A DNA stretch of 64,000 nucleotides from CADCWK01 sp035944555 (lineage in GTDB: Bacteria > Chloroflexota > Chloroflexia > Thermomicrobiales > UBA6265): contig DASZAY010000016.1 in NCBI GenBank assembly GCA_035944555.1, positions 1-64,000 on the forward strand, in the 5' to 3' direction. Each line of letters begins with the position of its first letter. The stretch's first letter is position 1. A program made the translations under genes and the position numbers. This document shows positions 18,987 to 27,633 of the stretch, piece after piece. Below the pieces are notes generated by a model. That model did not search any database and was not told where the DNA came from. It was given only the letters and a program-made list of their open reading frames with translations.

Positions 18987-19514
18987 CTAGAGGCCGAGTT
19001 GTCGCTTGACCCAGTCCCACGGCTGGGCCTCGGCGATGTGGAGCAGGTACTCCTGGCCCAGCTTCGGGCCGAGCAGCACGAGGATCCAGATCAGCACGGC
19101 GCGCCACGTCTTCGGCTCCAGCCGGGGGACGAAGCGAGCCGCGATCAGCACCCCGAGAAAGAAGTATTCGAACAGGTTCGGGAAGACGAACAGGAGTGGC
19201 CGAGCGCCGGTCAACTCGAACAGTGCCACACCCACGACCCGCCAGCCGAACAGCGCCAGTGCCGCCAGCCGCGCCGGACGGTTGTCCCACCACCGCCAGA
19301 CGACCCAGGCCTCAAGCGCCAGGTAGTAGAGGTCCAGCCCCTTGTCGATCGCGGGGTAGTGGTCGCCCATCCCGCCAGGCCCGAACCACTCCACGATCAC
19401 CACGTCCAGCGCGTCGATCACCAGCGCCAGCAGACCACCGACCAGCGGCAGCCGGAGGATCAGGAGCGGCAGCACCAGCCGCAACCCGATCACGATGAGC
19501 TGTCCCTCCGTCAC
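18987..19514 (-). CDS. hypothetical multi-pass membrane protein
   Basis: A 175-residue protein starting at a GTG with GGAGG at good spacing. It has about five hydrophobic stretches (LIVIGLRLVLPLLILRLPLVGG, LLALVIDALDVVIVEWF, ALEAWVVWRW, LALFGWRVVGVALFEL, a cluster LLFVFPNLFEYFFLGVLIAA and AVLIWILVLLGPKLGQEY). The conserved look of DLYYLALEAWVVWRWWDNR resembles small uncharacterised Chloroflexota membrane proteins. Function is unknown. It is transcribed leftward toward the hydrolase pseudogene. Confidence 0.75.
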   Translation of the reverse strand: MTEGQLIVIGLRLVLPLLILRLPLVGGLLALVIDALDVVIVEWFGPGGMGDHYPAIDKGLDLYYLALEAWVVWRWWDNRPARLAALALFGWRVVGVALFELTGARPLLFVFPNLFEYFFLGVLIAARFVPRLEPKTWRAVLIWILVLLGPKLGQEYLLHIAEAQPWDWVKRQLGL

Positions 19515-19923
19515 TCCACCCTCCCCCCACGCCACACGATCGCCCGCGTCACGTTCGTTACGCGATCCTCGGAGACCGGCTTCAGCCACCGCAGCCTGGC
19601 AGGACACCTCGCGGAGATGCTAGCCGGACCGGGCCCTTCCACGCCGACCCTGCCGACCCTGCGGGTCCCCAGGCATCAGACCTTGACAGGCGAGACGCTG
19701 TCACCAGCGGGCGAACGATCGACCGCATTGTCCCATCGCTCGTGTCGGGATCGTCGGGGACAAGGGACAGTGTCCGTGCGGGCTGGCCGGAAACCACGCG
19801 CACCCGTCCGCATTGATCGCCGGATGGCGACCTGTCACACATCGCCCGATGCTGGATCGCCCCGTCGGGAGCGGCTTGCACCCCTCCGCCTGCGGAGGTC
19901 AGTGGGCACAGGGATACCGCCAC
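19515..19923. other. gene-free interval with short inverted repeats
   Basis: About 410 bp. It holds GACAG-N8-CTGTC (19685-19702) and GGACA-G-TGTCC (19765-19775), possible operators; the first overlaps a TTGACA with no clear -10. No coding region is supported. Confidence 0.4.
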
Positions 19924-20378
19924 ATGAAGCAAGCCGTGATGGGAACGATGTACGCGGCAGAGCGTCCGGTAACCACCGCGCACGAGCGTGCCCGGATGCG
20001 CCACAAGCACATCTTCGTCATCAGCGGCTCTCAGTCGTTCCTCGATCTCCTGCGGGATCTGCTCGCCGATGGGCGCTACAACGTCACCACGCCGAACTTC
20101 GTCGACCGGACCCTTAACATGATCCCGGTGCTGCAGCCGGACCTCTGCTGCTCATCGACCTCGTCGTCCAGCAGTAGACCGGCTGGGACCTGCTGAAACG
20201 CCTCCAGCGGAAAGCCCTGACCTTGGGCATCCCCGTGCTGCTGATCTCAACGGATTCGCGGCTGCTCTCGTCCATCAGCCAGGAACCCGATCGCTACGGG
20301 AGCCACTCCGCCATGGCCCTCCCGCTCGACATCGAATCCATCCTCAGGCATGTCGATGAGCTGATCGGCCGGGCCTAG
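19924..20378 (+). pseudogene. decayed response-regulator receiver domain
   Basis: From ATG 19924 the frame gives HKHIFVISGSQSFLDLLRDLL..., the first half of a receiver domain. After PVLQPD (about 20142) an indel shifts the frame; the other frame then reads LLLIDLVVQQ, meets TAG at 20175-20177, and continues TGWDLLKRLQRK...GIPVLLISTDS...ALPLDIESILRHVDELIGRA to a TAG at 20376. So one frameshift and one nonsense codon break it. Even the intact parts lack the acidic pair (VISGSQ instead of VDD) and the switch Lys (ALPLD), so the ancestor was already an atypical pseudo-receiver, though the phospho-Asp position (LLLID) is kept. Confidence 0.75.
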
Positions 20379-20611
20379 GAGGGGTGGGGATCGTCGTCCC
20401 CGGGGTGCTCCTCCGACTCGAACGCCACGACAGTCCGGTCGGCCGCACCGGAGATCGCTTCCAGACGCCGGGTCAGGTCCGCGGGATCGACGGGCAGGCC
20501 TTGCGCCTGCCGGCGCAGGAGAATCCCGCAGTGCCCCTTGATCAGGGTCAACTCGGTCCGGACATGATGCCGCCGCAGTCTGTGTCGGTGGTGATCGTGT
20601 CTGGAAGCCAT
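20375..20611 (-). CDS. mini-protein resembling an isolated histidine-kinase DHp hairpin (with His)
   Basis: A 78-residue protein; GAGG lies five bases before ATG 20611, and a longer frame to 20767 lacks support. The segment HHVRTELTLIKGHCGILLRR matches the H-box of the neighbouring kinase (HELRTPITGIKG) at the His, RT, T and IKG positions, with Glu in place of Pro. A second helix, PADLTRRLEAISGAADRT, corresponds to DHp helix 2. There is no catalytic ATPase domain, so it cannot phosphorylate itself. Possible roles are phosphotransfer, dimerisation decoy or inhibitor. The N-terminus is His/Arg-rich, the C-terminus acidic. It overlaps the end of the receiver pseudogene by four bases. Confidence 0.65.
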   Translation of the reverse strand: MASRHDHHRHRLRRHHVRTELTLIKGHCGILLRRQAQGLPVDPADLTRRLEAISGAADRTVVAFESEEHPGDDDPHPS

Positions 20612-20897
20612 GGGAACCTCTTCGCTGCCGGGTCGTGGTCGCTGCCACGACCAGCTCCTGTCGCGTGGATTCCGCTCAGGCAGGAACCGGTCCATGCACG
20701 TGGTCATGTGACCACGTCCGAGCAGGCACGAGCAGGCACAATCAGGACATACAGTGAGTCTGAGCACGGCGGGAGACGTGATCGTCGATCATGATGGCGA
20801 ACGGCTGTCCCTTCCTTACGACCGATTTGTCCGCGCCTCCGTCCGCGGTCATGATCAACGCGCTGACGACCCCCCTGGCGCCCCCCTGGAGCGGCAC

Positions 20898-22484
20898 ATG
20901 TCTGGCAGTTCTCCAACCGATCAGTCTCCCGACATCCCGGGCCGTCGCGCCGCGGACGAGCGGTCGCGAGCGGTTCGCCACGCCGAGGAGCGGGAGGAGT
21001 GGCTCCGGCTCATCCTGTCGAACATGCGTGGGCACGCCGTCTTCATCTCGGACATCGACGACCGGATCGTCGAGTGGTTTCCCGGTGCGGAGGAGGTCTT
21101 CGGCTGGTCGGCCGAGGAGGTGATCGGTGAGCCCGCCGCCATCATCTTCACGCCCGAGGACCGGCGCGCGGGCATGCCCGCACGAGAGGTGGCCACCGCC
21201 ACCCGGGACGGGCGCGCGCCGGATGTCCGGTGGCACCAGCGCAAGGACGGATCGCGCGTCTTCATCGACGGGGTCCTGACGCCGCTCCACGATGGCGACG
21301 CCGAGATCAAGGGGTACCTGAAGGTCGGCCAGGACATCACCGAGCGTCACCAGGCCGAGGAGGCGCTGCGGGAGAGCGAGGAGCGTTACCGCACGCTGTT
21401 CGAATCCATGGACCAGGGGTTCTGCACCATCGAGTTGATCCTCGACGACGACGGCAATGCGGTCGACTGGATCTACCTGGAGACCAACCCCGCCTTCGAG
21501 CGCAACAGCGGACTGGCCGGGGCAGTGGGACGGCGGATCCGCGACATCGCTCCCGATCAGGAGCAGTACTGGTACGACATCTACGGCAAGGTGGCACGCA
21601 CGGGAGAGCCGGTCCGCTTCGAGCAGAAGGCGGAGGCCTTCGACCGCTGGTTCAGCCTCTACGCCTACCGGGTGGGCCAGCCCGAGCAACACCGGGTGGC
21701 CGTCCTGTTCGAGGACATCACCTCCTGCAAGCACATGGAACATGAGCGCGAGCAGGCCAGGCAGGTCGCCGAGCGGGCGGTCCTGGCTCGTGACCGGTTT
21801 CTCTCGATCGGCGCCCATGAGTTGCGCACGCCCATCACCGGGATTAAGGGCACGGCGAATCTGATGGAACGTGCCCTGAAACGCGGCACGCTCACGCCGG
21901 AGCGCCAGGAGCGCTACGTCGTGGCCCTGGTGGAAGGGAGTGACCGCCTGGAGGCGATGATCGCCGACTTGTTCGATGTCGCGCGTCTCCGGGCAAGGGA
22001 CACCGGTCAGGTCGAGCGGCACGCGGAACCGGTCGACCTGGCCGCACTCGTCGACGAGACCCTGCGACAGACCTGGCCTGGGCCATCGGGACGGCGTCTC
22101 CAGGTAGACCTGCAATCCGGACCGGCGCTGCTGGTCGAGCGTGACAAGATCCGCCAGATCGTGATCAACCTGATCGAGAACGGCCTCAAGTACTCTCCGG
22201 ACGGAGGCAGCGTCGACGTCCATCTGTCGTTTGACGCGACCGGAGCGACCTTGCGCGTCCGCGATCAGGGCATCGGTCTGCCGGCCAACGCGCTCGAGAG
22301 CATCTTCCAGCCATTCAACCGCGCGTCGAATGCATCGGCGTCGAACATCCCCGGGATGGGACTGGGGCTGTACATCTGCCGGGAGATCGCCCATGCCCAT
22401 GGCGGTCGCTTGTGGGCTGAAAGCGCCGGCGAACTCCAGGGGACGACGTTGAACCTCTGGCTACCGGCTCCCTCCAACGACTGA
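20898..22484 (+). CDS. soluble two-PAS sensor histidine kinase
   Basis: About 528 residues (GTG at 20754 would add 48). PAS 1 spans about residues 30-150 (AVFISDIDDRIVEWFPGAEEVFGWS... YLKVGQDITERHQAEEAL), PAS 2 about 155-275 (RYRTLFESMDQGFCTIELI... VLFEDITSCKHMEHE). The DHp H-box is FLSIGAHELRTPITGIKG with His near 307. The ATPase domain has an N box (NLIENGLKYS), G1 (DQGIGLP), and G2 (GMGLGLYICREIAHAHGG). No transmembrane helix, so it senses a cytosolic cue. GGAG lies six bases before ATG 20898. No intact response regulator is adjacent; the only receiver nearby is the decayed gene upstream. Two DHp-like mini-proteins flank it. Confidence 0.9.
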   Translation: MSGSSPTDQSPDIPGRRAADERSRAVRHAEEREEWLRLILSNMRGHAVFISDIDDRIVEWFPGAEEVFGWSAEEVIGEPAAIIFTPEDRRAGMPAREVATATRDGRAPDVRWHQRKDGSRVFIDGVLTPLHDGDAEIKGYLKVGQDITERHQAEEALRESEERYRTLFESMDQGFCTIELILDDDGNAVDWIYLETNPAFERNSGLAGAVGRRIRDIAPDQEQYWYDIYGKVARTGEPVRFEQKAEAFDRWFSLYAYRVGQPEQHRVAVLFEDITSCKHMEHEREQARQVAERAVLARDRFLSIGAHELRTPITGIKGTANLMERALKRGTLTPERQERYVVALVEGSDRLEAMIADLFDVARLRARDTGQVERHAEPVDLAALVDETLRQTWPGPSGRRLQVDLQSGPALLVERDKIRQIVINLIENGLKYSPDGGSVDVHLSFDATGATLRVRDQGIGLPANALESIFQPFNRASNASASNIPGMGLGLYICREIAHAHGGRLWAESAGELQGTTLNLWLPAPSND

Positions 22485-23179
22485 TCACCCTTTCCGGCAG
22501 GATCACCGTCATGCCGGGGACCGGGCGTCGCCCCGGGGACGCGACGCAACTCAGACGGTCGGCGATTGCTGAACCCCATCCGTGAGCCTGGTGAGCCGTG
22601 GCACCAGCCATGCCTCCCCACACCGATGGTTCCCGTTCCCCCGGCCGCGTGGGAGCCACTCCCCGGAAACCCCGTCACTCCTGCTCCCTGGCAGGATTCT
22701 CGCTGCCGCCGCCAGCCGCCGAGCCACCTGGCCACCGGATCGCCCTGGTCCGGTCGGGCAGCTCACGCGCAGGCGACGACACCATGTCCGGGCTGCCCCG
22801 GAACCAGCCACGCGACGCCAGCGTCCCTAACACTCCCACCACGTCTGGCGTTCTTCACCGTCACCCCTCCCGGATCCAGCGCGTCGGGCCCCTCACATCC
22901 GGGCCAGGCGCGGCACCCCGGGATCCCCCACCTCGATCCGGCTCCTTCCCATGATCGTCAGCGGGCGCCCGACAACGCAGGCTGGTTGTCGCTGCAGCGG
23001 ACCCGGGCCGTGCTGGCAATCGCCAGGTCCCGGTCACTCCTCGCCCGTTGTGCGTTCCCGTGTCTGCGGCATCCACAGGACCCGAGGTCATCCAGGTCGA
23101 GGTCTTCATCAGACCCTTCGACCATGACCCACCGGTCGTCCTCGAGGTCCGGACTCCCCTCCACCAGGCAGGACAGGTC
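22485..23179. other. gene-free interval after the kinase
   Basis: About 700 bp with short open frames on both strands that are rich in Pro/Arg/Ser and show no coding bias, family motif or ribosome site. It may be degraded coding DNA; nothing specific is supported. Confidence 0.4.
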
Positions 23180-23377
23180 ATGACAGATGATGCAGCACGC
23201 ACCGCGGCGGCCCATGAGCGCGACCTCAAGACCATCAACGACCTGAGTGTCATCCTCGGCACGGCACGGCTGGTCGAGCGCCGGGTGGAACTCGGGCGCC
23301 CAGTGTCTGACGAGCAGCTCAGGCGAGACATGCGCACGATCCAGGACGCGGTCTACCGCATATCAGCCCGCTCATAA
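23180..23377 (+). CDS. mini-protein resembling an isolated DHp hairpin (without the His)
   Basis: A 65-residue protein with AGGACAGG before the ATG. Helix 1 reads TINDLSVILGTARLVERR and aligns with the kinase DHp helix at GTAxLxER; the position of the phospho-His is a Leu. Helix 2, VSDEQLRRDMRTIQDAVYRIS, resembles both DHp helix 2 and the corresponding helix of the 20375-20611 protein. It may form helical hairpins or mixed dimers with kinases. Function is inferred from this resemblance only. Confidence 0.6.
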   Translation: MTDDAARTAAAHERDLKTINDLSVILGTARLVERRVELGRPVSDEQLRRDMRTIQDAVYRISARS

Positions 23378-23735
23378 GGCAGAACCCGGCGACGCGGAAG
23401 CGAACATGTCACCCATGATCGTGGACCCGTCATGGCGCCGGATCCAGCGTCCGCCTGCAGGATGCACGCGATTGCTCGACGCCGAGCAACGTCAGATCAA
23501 CCAATCGTTAATGCGTGAGATCGTCCGATAGTGTATGCATTGCTGGTTGCCGCCTCGATCTGACGATCGAGCGCACTGTGCTGCCCATCCAGTCCCCTGG
23601 TCGCGAACGGGCCGAGCGGCCAATCCGGCCCCGCGCCTACCTCCCCGGACCGCGCCCGGAACGCTGGCACCCATATCCCGGGTCCTCGCTCCGCCCCAGA
23701 TTTCCCCGATCGCTGCATCTCCCTGAGGATCCCTG
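23378..23735. other. gene-free interval before the GT39 gene
   Basis: About 360 bp. The middle (23500-23545) is clearly AT-richer than the surroundings, with GATAGTGTATGCATTG, and probably contains the promoter of the glycosyltransferase gene. No gene is supported. Confidence 0.4.
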
Positions 23736-25715
23736 ATGGTCATCGTGCCTGTCGTCGCGTTCGTGACCTGCTGGGTCGCCCTGGTGTCCCGGCGGAGCCG
23801 GCTCGGTCTCCGTGAGGCATTCCTGGTTTCGGCGCTGATCTGGGGTGTCATCGCCACACTGATCATCGAAGGGTCGAGCCTGGTTAATGCGCTGGCGGCC
23901 CCGGCCGTCGCGGGCGCGTGGCTGATCGTCATCGTCGTCGCCCTGGCGGCGACGTCCTGGTCGGGCGCCGCCCGGCGCTGGCGAGATCGCTCAAGGATCA
24001 CCGTTCCGTGGGTCCGGGAAAGCCCCGTTCTCATCGGGCTCTGCGTCGTCGGGGGCGTCCTTGCCCTCGTGGCCATCACCGGGGGGATCAGCACGAACGA
24101 CGTGCTGGATTACCACCTGCCTCGCGTCATGCACTGGATCCAGAACCGCGACGTGTCGTTCTACCCGACGGCGGTCTCGCGACAGCTCAACTCGGGGCCG
24201 TGGTCGAGCTACGCGATCACGCAGTTCTTCGTGCTTGGTGGCGCCGACGCCTGGGCCAACCTGGTCCAGTGGTTCGCCTTCGTCGGTTGCGCGATCGGGT
24301 CGAGCGTGGTCGCCCGGCAGTTCGGCGCTGGCCCGAGCGGGCAGATCTGCGCGGCGGTGTTTGCGGCGACGATCCCGATGGCCGTGCTACAGGGGGCGAC
24401 GGCGCAGAACGACCTCTGCGTCGCGTTCTGGGTCGTCACGCTGGCGTGGGCACTGCTCCGTCTGGCCGCGCCGGACCGGCGCATGACGACCGGACAGGTC
24501 CTGCGAGGCGGAGTGCTGGCCGGGGCCGCCCTCGGTCTGGCCCTGCTGACCAAGTCAACGGGATTCCTCTTCGCCGGCACGGTCGTGGCGGCGCTCGGGC
24601 TGCTCGTGCTGGGACGCCACCGGTGGCGGATCGTACTGATGGGAATCGCTGGCGGACTCACCGTCATCGTGCTGAACGCGCCTTTCTGGTTGCGCAACCA
24701 CGCGCTGTATGGCAGCCCGCTCGGCCCCGGACAGGAGAGTCCACCCGGCCAGACCTGGGGGCGCTACACCAACGACGACCTGTCGCTGGACACGCTCATC
24801 TCGAATGTGGTGCGGTTCCTGGCCCTGAACGTCAATCCTCCGTCCCATGAAGGAGCGGCCCGGGTAACGGCTTGGGTCGTCTCGTTCCTGGAGGGGCTCG
24901 GCATCGACCCCAACGACCCGGGGACGACCTGGGCAGGGCAGACCTTCAGCGTGGCGCCGCTCCACACCAATGAGGACGGCGCGGGCAACCTCATCCACCT
25001 CGTGCTGATCGGCCTCGTCCTGATTGCCCTGCCCCTCGTCCCGGCCCTGCGCCGATGGGCGGTCGTGCTGTACGCCGGCGCGGCGCTGGCCGGGTTCCTG
25101 ACGTTCTGCCTGATGCTGAAGTGGTCGCCCTGGAGCACGCGGCTCTACCTGACGAGCCTGATCCTGTTCGCGCCGGTGATCGGCCTGGCGGTCAGCCAGA
25201 TCCGGTACGCATGGATCCCGCGGGTAGCCATGGTCGCCCTGCTGCTGACGACCGCTCCCTACCTGCTCTTCGCCCAGCATCGCCCGGTCCTCGGCGGTGA
25301 CATCTATCAGCCGGCGGTCTGGGAGGTGTCGACGGTCGGCGATGGCCAGAACGCTGACCTGTTCGTGACCCGCCCCCAGCTGGCGGACGACTTCGCGACG
25401 GCGATCACACTCATGGAAGAATCGCGGTGCGGACAGATCGGGCTCTGGCGCTTCGACGCGTCGGAGTACCCGGCTCGGGCACTGCTCGGGGCATCCCTGC
25501 CCGAGGAGCCCCGGCTGCAGCACATCGGCGTCATCAACGACACCCGTCCGCTCTCGTTGCGGCCACCCTACTACGAGTTCGCCCCGTGCCTGGTGATCGG
25601 CCTGCGCCAGTACGTTGGTGATCCGCCGACCACCGTCATCGACAGGCGGGCGTACACTCGGGTCTGGTCATCGGACGCGATCGTGATCTACCGGCCCTCC
25701 TGGTACCTGGAGTGA
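23736..25715 (+). CDS. GT39/PMT-like membrane glycosyltransferase
   Basis: A 659-residue GT-C-fold protein with about 12 membrane helices. The first large extracytoplasmic loop has GISTNDVLDYHLPRVMHWIQN (about residues 115-135), where the Asp residues sit in the place of the GT-C catalytic acid, followed by QLNSGPWSSYAITQ. A short soluble region lies at the C-terminus. Enzymes of this kind move a sugar from a polyprenyl-phosphate donor to a lipid or protein; donor and acceptor are unknown. GAGG precedes the ATG. Confidence 0.85.
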   Translation: MVIVPVVAFVTCWVALVSRRSRLGLREAFLVSALIWGVIATLIIEGSSLVNALAAPAVAGAWLIVIVVALAATSWSGAARRWRDRSRITVPWVRESPVLIGLCVVGGVLALVAITGGISTNDVLDYHLPRVMHWIQNRDVSFYPTAVSRQLNSGPWSSYAITQFFVLGGADAWANLVQWFAFVGCAIGSSVVARQFGAGPSGQICAAVFAATIPMAVLQGATAQNDLCVAFWVVTLAWALLRLAAPDRRMTTGQVLRGGVLAGAALGLALLTKSTGFLFAGTVVAALGLLVLGRHRWRIVLMGIAGGLTVIVLNAPFWLRNHALYGSPLGPGQESPPGQTWGRYTNDDLSLDTLISNVVRFLALNVNPPSHEGAARVTAWVVSFLEGLGIDPNDPGTTWAGQTFSVAPLHTNEDGAGNLIHLVLIGLVLIALPLVPALRRWAVVLYAGAALAGFLTFCLMLKWSPWSTRLYLTSLILFAPVIGLAVSQIRYAWIPRVAMVALLLTTAPYLLFAQHRPVLGGDIYQPAVWEVSTVGDGQNADLFVTRPQLADDFATAITLMEESRCGQIGLWRFDASEYPARALLGASLPEEPRLQHIGVINDTRPLSLRPPYYEFAPCLVIGLRQYVGDPPTTVIDRRAYTRVWSSDAIVIYRPSWYLE

Positions 25716-25793
25716 CGTGGTCCTGGCCGGACCCGAATGGCGCACCGACCTGAGGTGGGTGATTATGGACAATACAGGACCCTTTTTCCCTCG

Positions 25794-25821
25794 TTGACTG
25801 GGGTTGAGGTGCGAAGATGAT
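25794..25821 (+). promoter_or_regulatory. candidate promoter for the small-protein/SLOG pair
   Basis: TTGACT (25794-25799), 16 bp, then GATGAT (25816-25821), about 70 bp before the first start codon. Confidence 0.45.
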
Positions 25822-25833
25822 CACAGCACCTCA
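25805..25833. promoter_or_regulatory. inverted repeat overlapping that promoter
   Basis: TGAGGTGC (25805-25812) and GCACCTCA (25826-25833) are exact inverted arms separated by 13 bp. One arm lies in the spacer and the other just past the -10, a good position for a repressor. Confidence 0.45.
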
Positions 25834-25893
25834 GACCCGGAACGTGGCAGCTGGACGCACCAGCGACGTGGCGCGAGCTGCCGGAGATCCCTC

Positions 25894-26124
25894 ATGAGTA
25901 CCTACTCCCTGTATCGCGGCGCGAACCGCACCGACACCCTGGCCGATACCATCACGACGGCGCGCGACAAGTACCTCGCCCGGCACGGGCGCTCCGCGAC
26001 GACCGCCCGGGTCAGCACCCTGGTCGCCGAGGCACTCGGCCCCATCGCGGGGCTCGTCATCGTTCCCGATGTGCGGGTCCAGGTCGGTGAGGTGTGGCTG
26101 ACGGACGAGGAGCGCCACCTATAG
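25894..26124 (+). CDS. small hypothetical protein, overlaps the SLOG gene
   Basis: A 76-residue soluble protein, ATG preceded by GGAGA. A basic helix (TITTARDKYLARHGR) is followed by SATTARVSTLVAEALG and a beta-rich end (GLVIVPDVRVQVGEVWLTDEERHL). No known family is recognised. The next gene begins at a GTG within its last 31 bases, so the two are probably translated together. Confidence 0.65.
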   Translation: MSTYSLYRGANRTDTLADTITTARDKYLARHGRSATTARVSTLVAEALGPIAGLVIVPDVRVQVGEVWLTDEERHL

Positions 26125-26669
26125 GTACCCGGATCGCCTTCGACCAGCTCCCCACGATCATCTGCGTAGCCGGTTCCCGGGATTTCCCACGCCGCGCGTG
26201 GGTAACGGCCTTCGTCGACCGGCTGCAACCGGGCACGACCATCGCCCACGGCTGCGGACCCGCCTCGCCCGAAGAGTGGGCGGGGGGCGCCGCGGTTGCC
26301 CAGGGGCTCGAGGTCATGACCTTTCCGGCCAACTGGGGGCGCTACGGGCGCTCGGCCGGGCCGCGGCGCAACCGGGAAATGCTCTCATGCGTCGGCGCGT
26401 GGGGTGGAGTCCTGGTCGCGTTCGCCACGCGCTCGGCCTCCGGCGAGCTGCTCCACGGCCCCGCTGACGCGATCCGGCAGGCCGCCGAGATCGGTGTTCC
26501 CTACCACCTGATCGCCGTTGACGCTGACGGTGCCGTCACGACGGGGAGCCACGCGTTCGAGCCGTACCTGCTGAGCACAGCCGACGGACACCAGCCCGCC
26601 GCACCAGTTCCCCGAGCGAGCGCGGATCCCTTCCCGGTGGCAGACAGCGCCCGCCCGATCCCGGAATAA
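26094..26669 (+). CDS. SLOG-superfamily (DUF2493-like) nucleotide-binding protein
   Basis: About 191 residues from a GTG inside the preceding gene. The Rossmann-like core reads TIICVAGSRDFPRRAWVTAFVDRL, TIAHGCGP, VMTFPANWGRYGRSAGPRRNREML and GVLVAFATRSASGE. AGSRDF, the HGCG turn and the AGPxRNxxM motif are the signature of DUF2493/YspA-type SLOG proteins, thought to bind nucleotides or nucleotide-derived ligands. Such genes are frequent in phages and mobile elements. The C-terminus is a Pro/Ala-rich tail. It converges with the DUF3574 gene across a 16-bp hairpin. Confidence 0.8.
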   Translation: MADGRGAPPIGTRIAFDQLPTIICVAGSRDFPRRAWVTAFVDRLQPGTTIAHGCGPASPEEWAGGAAVAQGLEVMTFPANWGRYGRSAGPRRNREMLSCVGAWGGVLVAFATRSASGELLHGPADAIRQAAEIGVPYHLIAVDADGAVTTGSHAFEPYLLSTADGHQPAAPVPRASADPFPVADSARPIPE

Positions 26670-26738
26670 CCGCGGTGACTGTTCCACTTCCGGGGAGTCC
26701 GGAGCGCCTGCTCGCGCCGATCTGTCCTGACAGACGCG

Positions 26739-26774
26739 ACGAGCCCCGGAGCGGTGATCCGCTCCGGGGCTCGT
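26739..26774. terminator. bidirectional hairpin terminator
   Basis: A perfect 16-bp stem (26739-26754 with 26759-26774) with loop TGAT between the convergent SLOG and DUF3574 genes. Confidence 0.75.
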
Positions 26775-26803
26775 GTCATGCCCTGCCTCAGGTCCGCCGC
26801 AGG

Positions 26804-27376
26804 CTAGAAGCCGACGCAGACCGGGTAGGTGTCGGTCCGGAGGACGGACTCCTGGTCGAACTGGACCTCGTAGGCGTCGCGGATCTCCTCGAGCAGGTCG
26901 CTGGTCGCGCCGCTCGGATCCATCGGGTAGAGGATGATCAGGACGGTGCTGTCCTCGGAGTTGACTTCCCCGGCGCTGTTCTGCCACTGGCCGTACGACT
27001 CCAGCACCGTCAGCCCGGCCGGGAAGCGCGGGGTGACTTCCGAATCGAGGAAGTCCTGCCACTCCTCGTCGGTGATCTCGCTCTCGGTGTCGTCCGTGCC
27101 GCGGCCGAAGTACAGCTCCGACTGAACCCACGCTTCCGCGCCCGTAGCCGGCGCGAGCATCGCGCACTGGTCGGCGACGGGCGTCCCCGCGCTGGCGACC
27201 GGCGTGCCGGTGTCCTGCGACGACGGCCGGGCCTCCGCGCCGAACAGCCCGGTCCCACCGGCGCCGAACATCGCCACGGCCAGCAGCAGCACGACCAGCC
27301 GTGCCTGCCCGAGCGCTGCGCCTGTCCGACCCCGGAACCCTGCCGTCTCACGTCCCGCATCCTGACCGTGGTCCAT
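26804..27376 (-). CDS. secreted DUF3574 protein
   Basis: A 190-residue exported protein; GGAGGAG lies before ATG 27376. A signal/anchor helix (LVVLLLAVAMFGAGGTGLFG) is followed by a TGTPVASAGTPVA spacer. The DUF3574 domain is clear: ELYFGRG...ITDEEWQDFLDSEVTPRFPAGLTVLESYGQW, STVLIILYP, and the end QESVLRTDTYPVCVGF. The family has no assigned function; it is small, extracellular and beta/alpha. The frame is open to 27601 but without a ribosome site. Confidence 0.85.
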   Translation of the reverse strand: MDHGQDAGRETAGFRGRTGAALGQARLVVLLLAVAMFGAGGTGLFGAEARPSSQDTGTPVASAGTPVADQCAMLAPATGAEAWVQSELYFGRGTDDTESEITDEEWQDFLDSEVTPRFPAGLTVLESYGQWQNSAGEVNSEDSTVLIILYPMDPSGATSDLLEEIRDAYEVQFDQESVLRTDTYPVCVGF

Positions 27377-27633
27377 GTCCGCTCCTCCTGCTCTCGCCGA
27401 CCGCGCGCCGGGCCAATCGCCGGACCACGCCACCCGCTGATCCCGGGCCGGACCACGCGACGATCCCGCAGGGCCCAACGACCCGGCACGGTACCAGCCC
27501 CGGACGGCACCGGCAATCCGGCGATTCGGGCACCTGGCACGATCCCTGGCGCGTTTCTCCGGGTTCGCGCCGTGCCGCAAGGCAATAGGCTTTCCGGTCA
27601 ATGGATCGCCAGGCCATCGCTCCGTCGGCTGCG

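Noticed and set aside
17799..20177. TAG as a recoded sense codon (two in-frame TAGs in nearby genes)
   Set aside because: Intact genes in the window, such as the desaturase, end normally at TAG, and the second case also has a frameshift; mutation is simpler.
20742..22400. A 552-codon open frame opposite the kinase
   Set aside because: The kinase motifs on the plus strand are unambiguous; the antisense frame has none.
22566..23183. 205-codon Pro/Ser-rich ORF after the kinase
   Set aside because: Composition typical of non-coding GC-rich DNA, no ribosome site; only the mini-protein at 23180 is supported.
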